A stretch of 64,000 nucleotides of DNA from Chiridota heheva. Its lineage: Eukaryota; Echinodermata; Holothuroidea; Apodida; Chiridotidae. This document shows positions 43,442-55,510 of the stretch, in pieces (position 1 is the stretch's first letter; each line of letters begins with the position of its first letter). Location: assembly GCA_020152595.1 (NCBI GenBank), contig JAIGNY010004524.1, positions 43,501 to 107,500 of the forward strand, written 5' to 3'. The notes below the pieces were generated by a model that saw only the letters and a list, made by a program, of their open reading frames with translations, was not told where the DNA came from and made no database searches. The position numbers and the translations under genes were made by a program.

Positions 43442-44327
43442 TTATGTGTTCTTCCTTGGGGTGATGATGGATGGTATGTCAAGTTTTAAATTTACCTTGC
43501 GTCGTTTTGACAGGGTGGGAGGTGGCGACGATGACAGCGAACGGGGTCTTTTCTTTGCGGGTAAAACGATAGGTACATTGACCGGTGTTTTCGAATCTTC
43601 TACTGCGTTTAGACATTCCGTGACCATCTCTTCGCACCATTGGTCCAGGTAAAGGGGCCTTTTCTCTACGATAGGTACTTTGACCAGTGCTTTCAAATGT
43701 TCTACTGCATATAGACCATCCATGCTTATCAGTTTGCACCATTTGTCCAGGTTGAGAGAAATCTCATTTTCTTCGGGTATGACAGTCCATTGACGGCTGG
43801 TGCGTCCGTTTGGGTCGCTGATCGTTTGCATTGCATGGTCAAAATGGCGTATGCCCATAAGAATGTTTTCATCTTCTGCGGTCTAATTGATGTAAATCTG
43901 TTTTCCTAGAGGCAAACGTAACTTTTCAGGATGTGACGGACTGCTCATGCGACGGGCTCCGTTGACGCTAGACGTATGGTAATGCAAGACCAGTCCAGAT
44001 ATCATATTTGTATTCTTACAAAGTTCATCCCAAACGCCTTCTTCCATGGCGATGCCTTCAGCCGTGATTCAAGGTATTGTGCCGGGGTTGGTTTTGGCAT
44101 ACTTGCCGAGATGTACGTTTTTGATGCTTTCAAATTGCGATGTAGATACGTACACGTCCTCTCTTACGATATAAGCTCGGATCACCCATCCACAACTGTC
44201 TCTTACTTTTGTCGTAACCCTGCATTTTAAAAGCTCTCTTTAAAGGTATGTTGTCAGGACTCAAAGGAGGTAATGAGAATCGTAGTGAGAATCGCATTTC
44301 TCCTGTATGCTTGTTATAGTAGCACAC
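43442..44327 (-). pseudogene. Gene W: Polinton protein with repeated Trp-Cys segments, broken
   Basis: Opens at 44327 (MCYYNKHTGEMRFSLRF, then KMQGYDKSKRQLWMGDPSLY), passes a stop and frame change in 43860-44130, and resumes to TAA at 43442. The C-terminal half has two related segments, EISLNLDKWCKLISMDGLYA and PLYLDQWCEEMVTECLNA, each followed by VPIV; these resemble the second half of a PC4-type domain (family: GISLT-EQW), but weakly. It ends in a basic stretch (PAKKRPRSLS, SKRRKVNLKLD) that could be a nuclear signal. A promoter-like region lies upstream at 44430-44510. Confidence 0.45.
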
Positions 44328-44429
44328 GTTACCGTTCCTCTCGTTTACTTTATTTCAACCTGTTTGAGTTAAAAGGTGTCTTTCTCGAAGAGCTACGAAA
44401 GAATGATGGGTGTTTTTTTGGAATCGGGC

Positions 44430-44510
44430 ACTTTTATAACTTTTTTAGTAGAGGGCGTTAGTCAACTATCAGCCGATGACATCCTGTTTCATTCCAATCG
44501 AAAGACATGT
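44430..44510 (-). promoter_or_regulatory. Promoter of gene W (inverted CCAAT, AGAGGGCG motif, TATA)
   Basis: On the minus strand: CGATTGGAATG (inverted CCAAT), TAACGCCCTCTACT (complement of AGAGGGCGTTA at 44451-44461) and TTATAAAAG (about 44432), about 100 bp upstream of the gene W start. Confidence 0.45.
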
Positions 44511-44607
44511 TTTCTGACTGTAATGCAAGGTTGTTACACGTCGACTCTTTCTCAACAGACATACCCACGGGTGCGAACACAAGGTTGGGTTTGCTGCACA
44601 TCATTTT

Positions 44608-45170
44608 TTATGAAGGCAAGTCAACAGGCGTGTTGGTTTTTTCTGCTTGAATGTCGAGGTTTCTTTGCTTGATTGCGTCTTCTTCGTTTTTTAAAATACA
44701 CACTTGACGAGAACTCTCGGGACGTGTCAAAGTCATCCATCGCTCGGGTGTGAGAGCGATACCCTTCTTGTTAGGTACTTCGCCGACAGAAGGAACGCTG
44801 CTGTACTTCCTGATAGGTACGTAGAAATTGTCTTTGAATGAAGAAATTGTAGGTGTGCTGCCCAAGCACCAGCTTGAACTTTTCTCCCGATTGGATGAGA
44901 TGGGTACTTTTCTTTAATTTCTTGAGCGTATCCGTTGCCAAATGAGCTCGGCGACTTATCAAGGCCCATTGCTCGAGTGTGAGGGCAATACCCTTCTTGG
45001 TCGCCATAGGCGTCGTCCTTACATTCGGGTGTGTGAAATCCTGTCTTACATGAACGTAAAACTTACCGTTGAAGCAAGAGACGGCGAGGTAGCGCTCGCC
45101 TCCTAACACGACAGCTTTCTTGTCTTGTGTGCCAGCACGGACATCGAATAATACGGATCGCTGCGGACCT
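44608..45170 (-). pseudogene. Tandem PC4-like (p15 coactivator) protein, one frameshift
   Basis: Two copies of a PC4-like ssDNA-binding fold. The first: VVLGGERYLAVSCFNGKFYV, then HVRQDF and TKKGIALTLEQWALI (about 44960-45115). The second: FKDNFYVPIRKYSS and NKKGIALTPERWMTL (about 44720-44850), in another frame after a frame change near 44870. PC4 proteins have a beta-sheet ending in a KKGISLTPEQW-type strand-helix junction, clearly seen here twice. Cellular PC4 binds ssDNA and coactivates transcription; the role in a Polinton is unknown, but late transcription or replication is plausible. The start is uncertain and may lie near 45170. Confidence 0.55.
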
Positions 45171-45299
45171 GTCGGCCGGGCAGTGAAATTGCCAGTGTTT
45201 GTTAATGCTTTGATGTTTGTATCTGAGTTTCAACTAAATGCTACACACTGTCGTCGTCACCTTTTTGTAACTTTTTCAACAATATATGCACATGCACAA

Positions 45300-45440
45300 C
45301 ATGAAACAAACGCCCTCTACTCAAACAACGATTCACTACTTATTCGAAGTCTGTCGCTTCGAAAAGGAGACGGGATAATACATCCGTTCCGGCTTCGGTC
45401 ATTTCGGATGACTCATCAATGTTTTTATAGAGGGCGCTAA
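45300..45440. promoter_or_regulatory. Promoter-like region with inverted AGAGGGCGCTA motifs
   Basis: AACGCCCTCTACT at 45309-45321 and ATAGAGGGCGCTAAAC at 45426-45441 face each other in the gap upstream of the PC4-like gene and downstream of the protease. An ATAATACAT A/T-rich box lies between. Placement, not experiment, suggests a promoter. Confidence 0.35.
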
Positions 45441-45559
45441 ACAGGTAGATCATCATTACGAAGAATATCTTCAGAGCATTCGAGTTATAATCACCATTAG
45501 AAAAACATCTAATACGTATTTGAATCAATCACCATTAAACGAACGTCCTATATTATTGT

Positions 45560-45912
45560 TTTAACCGTAATGTTGAAGTACAAATGTGAACACGTCCTCG
45601 TCGTTGCCTTCTTTGTCTTTACCAAAACCAAAATGTCGTTTAGGTCCAAGCATCGTGCCCGGTGAACCAGATAATAGATGGAGTAGTGACCACATACGTC
45701 AGTGGTAGGACTCTGAAGCGGTTTGTGGTTGTAAACGACGGTTTATATTTCAAGAAACGTCGAATAAAAGAAACGTCGGAGGGTTCGCTGTAGGAGTCAA
45801 AATATTCCCAAGGACCGACTTTGGGCACGTAAATGGCAGCCCAATGACGGCCCGGTTTCCAACTCGGATCTGTGTTGACTACCATGACACTCTGCGGCAT
45901 GAACGCCGTCAA
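45560..45912 (-). pseudogene. Adenain-like cysteine protease, N-terminus missing, frameshifted
   Basis: Polinton maturation protease of the adenovirus-protease family. The remaining part has VVNTDPSWKPGRHWAAIYVP with the catalytic His, PWEYFDSYSEP with the family's FDS motif, and, in the next frame near 45680, DVCGHYSIYYL with the catalytic Cys. A third frame (KRHFGFGKDKEG, VFTFVLQHYG) reaches the C-terminus at 45560. The N-terminal residues are gone and the ORF directly abuts the capsid gene end. Residues of the catalytic site are still present, but the gene cannot be read as one frame. Confidence 0.75.
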
Positions 45913-45918
45913 ACACGT

Positions 45919-46680
45919 CTATCTATCTATTTCAATGATGTTGTCGAAATCAGCGTAGATGAGAAGGTTGATTGTGGAAGCCAATGCCTCTGCAAATTTG
46001 AAATCCACACGAAGATTTCCTTTTTTTTTATTGTGTAGCGCTGTCCGTGGAATCTGTCGGGCGTCAGATTGAAAGCGAACAGCATGTAACCGTCCAGAAA
46101 ATTCGCCGGAGTGATATTTAGGCCCCCATTGTCGTGAAGAAGAACCTTGGTCGAAAACACTTAAAGGTAACTGCGGAGAACTTGATGTGATTTGAAGTTT
46201 GGGATGAGCGGCGTAGAAGGACACTGCTTCTCATCGACGTAAAGCGTGAGATAATTCAAACCGAAAGATTGTAAACGAAACGGGTTATTCTTGTAGGCGC
46301 CGTTGAAAGAGGCCTTGTCCACCAGACAAACCACGATCCTCTTTGGTAGCTCGACCAGATATACATTGTCTCGTTGTAAATCTTGGGTTCCGGGCGGTAT
46401 GGTGGGTCGGATCTTGTTGAGGATGACGAGCGCGTTGAGCAGATGGGTGTCGCTGCATGTCCGTCAGTTTGCGTACGTGGAGAATGGCGTCCAAGATAAT
46501 CACACGAAAGTCAGCAGCCGCAGTTCACGACGTCAAACAAAAAAAGAGTCCTTACTTCAATGCAGTTTGAGTCGTACTTTCACACCTGGTAAAAGCACGT
46601 TGTTTTGTCCTGCAATGTCTTTGAAGTGTATTGCAACGTGTCCGCGTTTTGCTCGTTTTCTTAATTGTCCGTTATAAGTG
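45919..46680 (-). pseudogene. Major capsid protein (double jelly-roll), N-terminus deleted, frameshifted
   Basis: Recognised from three family landmarks in different frames: NNVLLPGVKVRLKL (about 46560-46610), DAILHVRKLTDM (about 46445-46490), and the strongly conserved LPKRIVVCLVDKASFNGAY with KNNPFRLQSFGLN (about 46270-46350). GGLNITPANFLDGYMLFAFN (about 46065-46125) and the C-terminus LLIYADFDNIIEID (about 45922-45963) complete it. These match Polinton major capsid proteins (C. elegans F54H12.2-like). The first jelly roll is largely lost through a junction with the duplicated penton start. Confidence 0.75.
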
Positions 46681-46689
46681 ATACTCTTT

Positions 46690-47007
46690 CTAATAGTATG
46701 CAAATCTTGGTATTATTCAGGCAAGTATTTTGTTGCGACAAGCGTTGCCAAGGTCACCTCTCTCAAGGGCTGCAAATCAACCTTCTACTCATTTTCCGTA
46801 CCTGCCGACCGAAAGGAACATTGACTCGTCTTGTTACAGAAAATGTTACCACAAATAGGGGTAGCTGAAACTCGTTAAACCGACTTCTCATGCAACATGG
46901 AGATGTAGGGGTCTGTAAAAAATGGTTTGAAATTCCGTCACTGTGTTTTCAGGATACACATTCGTGGAGCCATTGCTCGGCAGCGTCACGTAAAACGATT
47001 TAGCCAT
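46690..47007 (-). pseudogene. Second, truncated copy of the penton-like gene start
   Basis: ATG at 47005-47007 opens [20 protein letters not shown] and [16 protein letters not shown], then TAG. Further homology to the complete penton copy (48273 leftward) continues to about 46690 (LQPLREVTLATLV region), then breaks into major capsid sequence. So the penton 5' region is present twice, with the (TA)n array between the copies. Confidence 0.65.
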
Positions 47008-47085
47008 GGTAAAGTCTCGCACTCGCATGGGCCATGATGATTCGTCTCGAGCGATAAAGAAAAGTACGACGTCTGCAATAACATA

Positions 47086-48273
<1,188 letters not shown>

Positions 48274-48320
48274 GGTAACGTCTCACACTCGAATGAAGGT
48301 ATTGTTAAACGAATTTACAA

Positions 48321-49398
48321 TTAAACAACATTGGTGACCCAAATGTTGAATTTGGAAGGGTGACCGAGCCATTTTACTAGATATGCTTTCGTTCCGTCTT
48401 TACGCTTTCGTGATCGAAGAATCTGCTCGATTTTATAAACCGCGTCGATTTCCTTTTTACCAATCTGTTGTAATTCCCCTCGATAAAAGGTACCGGCCAC
48501 TTCTTCTCCTTCGAGATCTTTATGCGCATACACGACGGGTTGACGCCATATCACTTTGTCGACGATAAATACTTCTTCGGTCCATCGCGGCAGATAGCCT
48601 TTGCAAAACGGCCGTGTGACCATACTCAAGCAAATGGCGTCTCCTGTTTGCAAGGTCTTATCGACATCTTTCTTCTTCTTCTATGACAATTTACTGTATA
48701 AAGCATACCAGGCTTGCAATTCAATGCCCTCGTGGACATCTTCCGGAGCCCGCCTGATGCTGCGATGACGAGCACCGTTGCAGGCGACAAGAAGATCTGG
48801 TAGCACGTCGACGTATTTGTAGGTGCTTTTTGCGGTAAAGTAGCGCCACATTCGGGTTTTGAGCGTACTGTTAAATCTTTCCACCACGCTGGCTTTGGTT
48901 TCATTTTCCGTCGAAAACAATTTTACACCTTGAACTTTCAAATAGATCTGTACTTGATGATTATAGAATTTAGTTCCTTTGTTTTTCCGCAGCTCCCGCA
49001 GTAAACGCCCTGAATCTTTGAACAGCTTTTGGAATGGAGACAAAAGCGATGCTCCTGATTTATTTTTGAGAAGTATTGCCCAAGCGAATTTGGAAAATAC
49101 GTCTATACATGTCAACAACCATTTTGTTCCGTATATAAGCATTGAGATCGACGAGATCGGCTTGCCATTGATCGTCGATGCCATTTAAGACGACTCCGTT
49201 TGTATCGTTCTTATGTCTCGAAGTTTTGTGCAAAGTGTCTTGTTTTTCAAGCCATGTTCGTACCGCTGTTCGTTTTAGATCAGGAAACCGTGTCTTGGCC
49301 GCGGCGAACACGCTGTCGACTCATACGAAGCCAGCGGGATGCGACGGATCGTCGTAGATGTCTTGAAGTATTGTTTCAACCGTCAGCGACATCTTCAT
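48321..49398 (-). pseudogene. Polinton integrase copy B with chromodomain
   Basis: Starts at ATG 49396-49398 (MKMSLTVETILQDIYDDPSH). A stop follows near 49320, a frame change near 49235, a deletion near the first catalytic Asp (QWQADLVDLNAY), and more shifts near 48690. The second Asp position reads LRKNKGTKF, so the family's TDKGTEF Asp and Glu are both changed; VVERFNSTLKTRMWRYF keeps the final Glu. The chromodomain is in frame with the preceding SH3-like region (AVYKIEQILRSRKRKD, LVKWLGHPSKFN), which shows the domain belongs to this gene. It would not be active. Confidence 0.85.
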
Positions 49399-49560
49399 TT
49401 CGAATCACACGTCCACCACAACAAGCGCTGACACAGTCAATGTTTCATAATAAATCGCGTAAGGTTACCCAATGCGATGATGTACCTGCCCTGTCAGTTT
49501 CTGTTCTACACGAGTCAAACTCGAACGATGCTTTTATATCTGTTTGTATGTGTAATGTAA

Positions 49561-50100
49561 CTATCGCACTGCTCTCTCGTATCGGTCTCTGGGACGGGGA
49601 CGATTGCTAAGAGAAGTTGTTGGCATATACATTGGTGTTTCCTCTTCTTCTTCTTCTTCTTCTTCTTCTTCATTTCTACGAGTCACAGGGATTTCTTCTT
49701 CTTCCATCTCAACGGCTCCCGTCTGATTAAAACGTAGAAGTCGTTTCCACATCTCTCTATTATCGACCAACTTTTGTGGAACGTTGATCCGTGATAATCC
49801 TTCGATAAACGCTTCACGTCCCATCGGACTGAAAGTTGTTCGGAAACGGATCGCATCGTTTACCAAATCTACCACGTGATTTCGGGTACGACTTGACCTT
49901 CAACAATCAACTCCCCGCGAGGTGACTAATTTCATCTCACGTAACTCTGTCCTGGCTAATTGCTCTGCTTAACCGTGCAATACTTTTGGAGCGTTGACGA
50001 TCACGTCGTCGACGTGGTTGAAGCAGGAACGGGTGATGGAGGAGGTTTGGAAGGTTCGATTGCTTTACGACAGTAAAAGTCAAAACTAGCATTTTTAAAT
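49561..50100 (-). pseudogene. Conserved Polinton protein of unknown function (copy B)
   Basis: Homologue of the 239-aa protein at 1931-2650. MVDLVNDAIRFRTTFSPMGR, LSRINVPQKLVDN and the Glu run EEEEEEEEEETPMYMPTTSL are conserved. The N-terminal half (49880-50100) is shortened and frameshifted. The Glu run is one of the few differences in repeat number (GAA/GAG triplets at about 49640-49675). Confidence 0.7.
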
Positions 50101-50112
50101 GGTTGTTACAGC

Positions 50113-50464
50113 AGGAGTAGAATCACGGCAGGTAGTAAAGTCGGCAGTTGTTTCAGTATAGGTACGATAATGTTTTTAGAAAATTGCCCGAACTGCGTTG
50201 TCGAAGTACTTGACGCTTGTACTTGGTCGGGACGTTAGAACAAGCCAAAATCACCACCTTGCGTCGATGTTTAAGAAGGGCTTTCTTCTGCGAGGAAGTC
50301 TGTTTCACCGTTCCTTCAGAGACGTTCAATGCATATTCACAAAGACACTGCATCACTTGTTTACTGGCATGTTCCAACACGTGACAATGTAGTTTCGAGG
50401 TGCCTTTGGCGATTGCTCTGAGATAGGGTTCTTGACGTCTGCACAAGGAATGAACACACCCCAC
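50113..50464 (-). pseudogene. Small basic Polinton protein (copy B, frameshifted end)
   Basis: RRQEPYLRAIAKGTSKLHCH, CLCEYALNVSEGTVKQ and SNVPTKYKRQVLRQRSSGNF match the gene at 2656-3003. A frame change near 50170 ends the open frame at 50153, while the hydrophobic C-terminus is still encoded to 50113. The start corresponding to copy A's ATG is not preserved. Confidence 0.65.
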
Positions 50465-50589
50465 TTGGGTAGATGTATTTCATGACCTTCGCACATTCAT
50501 AAAAATATAAAAAACGGTTTAAAGATCCAAAAGATTGCAACTAACCATTTCATTACTTTGCTGAAGGCTGCCATAACGTCGACTGAAGA

Positions 50590-51273
50590 GAAAAGTCAAC
50601 GAAGTAGGTTTGTATTTAAGTAAATACATGTAACGGCGGTCGAAGAGTCCGGTTTGCAAACAAAATCGTTCAGCTGTCTTAGGGGTGAAATCGATGAAAG
50701 GGTAACCGCTCTTGCGTGGCTTCTACGTACCGCGAGCGACCAGGAAACATCTGGCGAGCCAAATGATCGATAGAAGAAGCATCTCTAGGGTTTTAAGAAA
50801 ATACAAAATAATGAGTGTTGAGACTAAGGGTACGTCCGCCTTTAAAAAAAAAAACAGCTTTTGTAGGAGAAGTACTACAGATAGGCTACGGTGATGACTG
50901 CCTTTCGTGAACAGCGCAGTCACGACGGGATTCAGCTCGTTCATTAAATCGTCGATGACAAGCAGCTTCCTATAGCATAGCATAGCAAGGTTTAACGTCC
51001 CGATAGCATCCAGTGCTGGACATTATATCAAGACGTATCAGTTCATCTTCACCAGGTAATCCTTTGATAAATTCGACAAGAGGTAAAGCTTGCTTCAATG
51101 CCTCGTAATCGGCTTATAATATTTGGCGTAAAACCAATACACGCGTTTAGGAGGTGGATTGATTAATTGCTCGCGACGTTCCAATAGTGTTCTCACCTAC
51201 CGGGTCTTTCCACACCCTGTCGGTCCTGCGGCAATACAAGTGAAAGGATGATGTAGTGTTTCATCCAACGTCT
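50590..51273 (-). pseudogene. Packaging ATPase copy B
   Basis: The position of the copy A start reads ATT rather than ATG (about 51271-51273). Walker A (AGPTGCGKTR) survives but is followed by TAG where copy A has Trp. A short insertion (about 50972-51030) splits the Walker B region (KLLVIDDLMNELNP). The C-terminal part (NPRDASSIDHLARQ) is in a different frame from the middle. Frameshifts are at different places from those in copy A, so the two copies decayed independently. Confidence 0.8.
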
Positions 51274-51667
51274 CAATCTCTTAAATGTTACGATTAAACT
51301 CGTTACGCTCCTTATATTATCTTTTCAGAAAACAATGATACAAAATACAATTTCCTATCTATATTTTAAAAGATTCTAGTAGCTTGAACAATCTACCGTC
51401 CATCAATCCCTAGTTTAAGCCAAATAGATTGTGAAAGTCACCTGCAACCTCTACTTTATAAATCAAATAGATTGTGAAAATCACCTTTAAACAGAAGTTT
51501 AAAACGTATAATGTATTGTGTATTTGCGGACATCTTGGCATCATGCCAAGTCATCAAATGTTACCAATTGGCACGAATTCTTTGGAATTACGTCATTCTA
51601 TTTTTAGATCACAACAAATGAACATTATCTGTGGATGTCTTTTCTTGTCAATGTATTTTAACAGATC
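51274..51667. promoter_or_regulatory. Divergent ATPase/PolB promoter of copy B (degenerate)
   Basis: Corresponds to 3799-4188. Repeats of GTGAAAGTCACCT / GTGAAAATCACCTTTAAACAG (about 51430 and 51475) and CATCTTGGCATCATGCCAAG remain, but the E2F-type GCGCCAAA and the TATAAATT of copy A are not preserved. Confidence 0.45.
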
Positions 51668-52892
51668 ATGGCTCAACGCATGGTGGATTTGTTCAAACAA
51701 GGCTTGACGTTGGAAACAAGCAAAACTCATGCACGAAGTTAATTTTTCAATCACTTTTCGGGCGAAAAACGTTGGGAATTGCCGGATAGGTTTGCGGAGG
51801 AGAAGGTTCAATCACAAAACAGAGAAGACTTAACGAATTGGAATATCGACAAAGAGGATTGAGATGCACAAATGGATACAGAGGAATGGAATATCGACTC
51901 CCAAGAATGTGAAGTGGGGGAGATGATTTCGAGAGGAGGGAGTAATATACCCGAAGAACTTAACACGTTTGTGAATCAATTCATTGTTAAAAATATGCCA
52001 ATACCCGACAAACAATTAATACAATTACCTGTTGTTTGGGGGTTTTTGCCGCTTGTTGAAGAAATTGAAAGATTCAATCAGGTCGCAGACTATGGATGTT
52101 AATCGACAACCAGATGAAGAAGCGGACAAGTTGCAGACTATGAATGTCGACCAGGAACAGGGCGATGGAAGTGAACAGGACCAGATGGCTTACCAACACG
52201 ACGAAGAAGTTGACAGAGCTAACGATGCAAAAGTTATCGTAGAGAGTTGCTGCGGCATCGAGGAGACCAGAAAACGTCAGATTCCCATGTACAACTCGAA
52301 AGGCAAATGAGCACGTTGTGCGGTTCAACGGGGAGAGAATTGGTTGACTGGTCAATCAAAAGGAGGACGTTGTCAACGTATTGCATGCTGTTTTTGAAAG
52401 TCTCATTGAACCACTGGTGGAAAGTTTTGCTGCTCAAGATCGTGTGGGTTTCGAGATTCATGCACCCAGTCTGGAATATCCAATATCATTATTATTCGAG
52501 TTTATTTTTCGAGTTAACAATCAAAGACTGCCTTCGTGCTCGACGGAAACGTTAAAATCAGAGTAAATCACATCGAGATGCCTCAAGGAAGCGGACGTGC
52601 CGACATAAAAGACTGGACCCTGAAAAAACGCTCTATCATTCGTATCACAAACAAAGACCATCTCTGTCTAGCCTGAGCTATCGTGAGCGCCAAAGCCCGC
52701 ATTGATAAAGAGAACGACAACTCCGTCAACTCGGAAAATATTTGTCAAGGTTTATGTGAGAAAATGAGACTCGCCAGAGAGTTACACGAACAAGCCGACG
52801 GTGCCATGGCTTCCTGTTGATTGGAAGACGTCAAGCGTTTTCAAGCCATGTTACCCGATTGCCAAGTGAATGTCGTTACAACAAACCCACAC

Positions 52893-54860
52893 GACATGGG
52901 CGGCCGTTTGGGCAAAAAAAAATTAGTAAGAAACATAAATATAAAAATGAAATAAACAAAAAATGAACCAATACAAAAATATGTTATAAAGTAAATATAA
53001 ATTGAATATGACATAAATGAAAAAATTGTAATACAAAAAAAATTATAAAACAAAGTAAAAATGAAATGATTGAAAAGAAACCAATAAAGAAAGGATGTTA
53101 TACAAAAATATAAATTGAATATGCAATAAATAAAAAGAAATACAAAAGATGATAAAGAAACATATAAACTAAAAAATGAAACAAATAAAAAATAATTGAT
53201 ACAAAATGTAGGTATATAGTAATAAAAACGACAAATTAGATATGAAATAAATAAAAAGAAAACAAAATCCCAAGTAATATAAAAACAGAAAATATATCTC
53301 TAAATATAACTACTTAAATATAAACTTATCATCTAATTATAAAAATGAGACCATAAACAGTTTATCTTTAAATTTGTCTTTAAATCTTTATTTTTAAATC
53401 AATATCTTTAAATCAATATACCTTTAAACAGAAGTGTAAGTAGAGTCTCAGCTTCTTTTTTTTATATACAAAAAGAAATTCAAATAAAAAAAATATATAC
53501 GTACAAAAAAATATGTTAAAAAGGATATATATGCGCAGCACTTTGCGCACCACAATGCAATGTAACGTGTGTTGCGTACACTTGCAATCTATTACCGATT
53601 ATACTTGGCAGCAGTTTCACTGCGCACCACAGATATGATAGATGTATGTCGGTTTCGTCAACGTACTAATTGAACAGGTACATCAAGCCTGCAGGTAGTC
53701 AGGCAGTAGGTACGGCAGGTACAGCTGTATGACAGTCTGAGCTGTGCAGTAGGTTGCCATAACGCTAGGAACACCTGTCATGCCTGTCTGCCTGTGGAGT
53801 GCAGTGCGATGCTGACATGGCCGGCCCGTTGGCTGAGCTAGAGCTAGAGGTAGAGCACTAGGCACATTTTCAGGGGCATGCCTAACGTTAGGCGTACTCG
53901 GCCCCATTGGACCACGGTATTGAAGGGTACTGGTACTGTTAGCCGGGCACTCCCTTTAATTGCTTCCGACACAAGTTATGTTGCCCTTCTACTTAGGCCA
54001 ACAGCCTCTACAATTATCGGGTTGGAATATATTTCCGGTATCCATTTTTTCCACATGAGGTTAAGTTGACTTCACGCTCAGCATGGCATTGCATAAACAT
54101 AACGCATTAGGGCGCTAGTGTCAACTTGTAGGCCCGTACTCACTACGTCTGGGCGCAAATGCTGGTGAAGTGCATTGTGGTGCGCAAAGTGTTGCGCATA
54201 TTTCTTTTTTATACATTTTTTTTATACTTATAATTTGTTTCTTATACATTTATTTTTTGTACTTATAATCTGTTTCTATTTATAAACAGATATAACGCTG
54301 TCTGTGAATATATTTCTGTTAAGAGATATATCACTGTTTTATAGATATAGTAATGCTTATGTATTAAGAAAAGTATGTTTTTTTGGAGATATATTTTCTG
54401 TTTGTATAGTATTTTTTATAGTTATTTTTATTGTGGTGGAACATTGTGTATTATACAATCTTACCGATTTTTAATTGTAGTTGTGTTTGTTTTATTTATT
54501 ATTTTTGTTTCTTTTTCTTCATTGCTCTCTTGTTTTTTGTTTTGTTTTTAATTTCGTATTACTTATTTTCTTTTGTATTGTTTTCTTTAAGTTTATTTCA
54601 TATTCAATTTATATTTGCCTTATTAGAATACTTTTCTTTTGTATTGTTGTTTTTATATTTATTTCATTTTTAATTTGTATGTTTCTGATTATTTCTTTTT
54701 CTTTTAAATTTACTTCGTATTGAATTCTGTTTATTCATTTTTTATTCAAACTTAGTTTTCTTTTTATTAGATACTTTTTTTTTTGTATTGGTTTCTTTTT
54801 TTCTCTTTTTGATTCATGTTTCTTAGTCTTTTTAATTCTTGCCCAAACGGCCGCCCATAG
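52893..54860. mobile_element. ~2 kb foldback (long inverted repeat) element inserted in PolB
   Basis: Ends are inverted: ATGGGCGGCCGTTTGGGCAA at 52896-52915 and TTGCCCAAACGGCCGCCCAT at 54839-54858. The A/T-rich arms continue roughly inverted (ATTAGTAAGAAACAT against ATGTTTCTTAGTCTT; AAATTGAATATGA) to an inner inverted pair, ATGCGCAGCACTTTGCGCACCA (about 53530) and TGGTGCGCAAAGTGTTGCGCAT (about 54180). The centre (53570-54165) is unique and has no transposase-like ORF. PolB coding homology stops at one end and resumes at the other. Confidence 0.8.
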
Positions 54861-55289
54861 TAACGTCCCCGTACAAAAAAATCTGCATCTTTTCTACCAT
54901 GACAATCCTTTTGACGTGGTCATTTCACTTCCGGGACTACTGGATACCCATTACTTCTGTGATATTTATGATAAAGGGTACAAATTCTTCCACCACCATG
55001 GTTGCCACAAGGTTTGCAAATGCTGTTTCAATGCAACAAAAGAGGAATGCCAGTTGACTAAATGGATACAATGCGAAGATTGCGACCAATCCTTCAAGAG
55101 TCCGACTTGTTTTGCAAATCACAAGAAGATCCCAAAAAGAAGCAAAGTCACGATCAAATCCGAAACCAAAATAACACCACGCACGATCTGTCGACACATC
55201 CGTCGTTGCACTACTAGTGAAGTAACGATCAAAGGCCAACACAAATGCGGTCACCAACCGTATGACCATCTTTGTTACATGCAAAAGAT

Positions 55290-55510
55290 CGGAGTCGTCG
55301 TCGTCGGAGGAGGAGGAGGAGGAGGAGGAGGAGAAGGAGGAGGTGGCGTAGAAGAAGAGGAGGAGGAGGAGGAGGAGGTGGCGTAGAAGAGGAGGAGGAG
55401 GGGGAGGAGGAGGAGAAGGAGGAGGTGGCGTAGAAGAAGAGGAGGATGAGGAGGAGGAGGTGGCGTAGAAGAGGAGGATGAGGAGGAGGAAGAGGAGGCG
55501 GAGAAGAGAA
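55290..55510 (+). repeat. GAG/GGA-rich coding minisatellite inside PolB copy B
   Basis: Triplet-rich expansion (GGAGGAGGA runs) with a recurring GAGGTGGCGTAGAAGAGGAGG unit of about 45-50 bp. In copy A the same place is a short Gly-rich linker (GGRGGGEVIV) between the Cys/His region and Exo I. The repeated unit includes TAG in the coding frame. Confidence 0.8.

Noticed and set aside
54431..54723. Hydrophobic ORFs of about 80 codons in the foldback arm (membrane proteins?)
   Set aside because: Arise from T-rich inverted-repeat arm sequence; the opposite arm gives the complementary Lys/Asn pattern.
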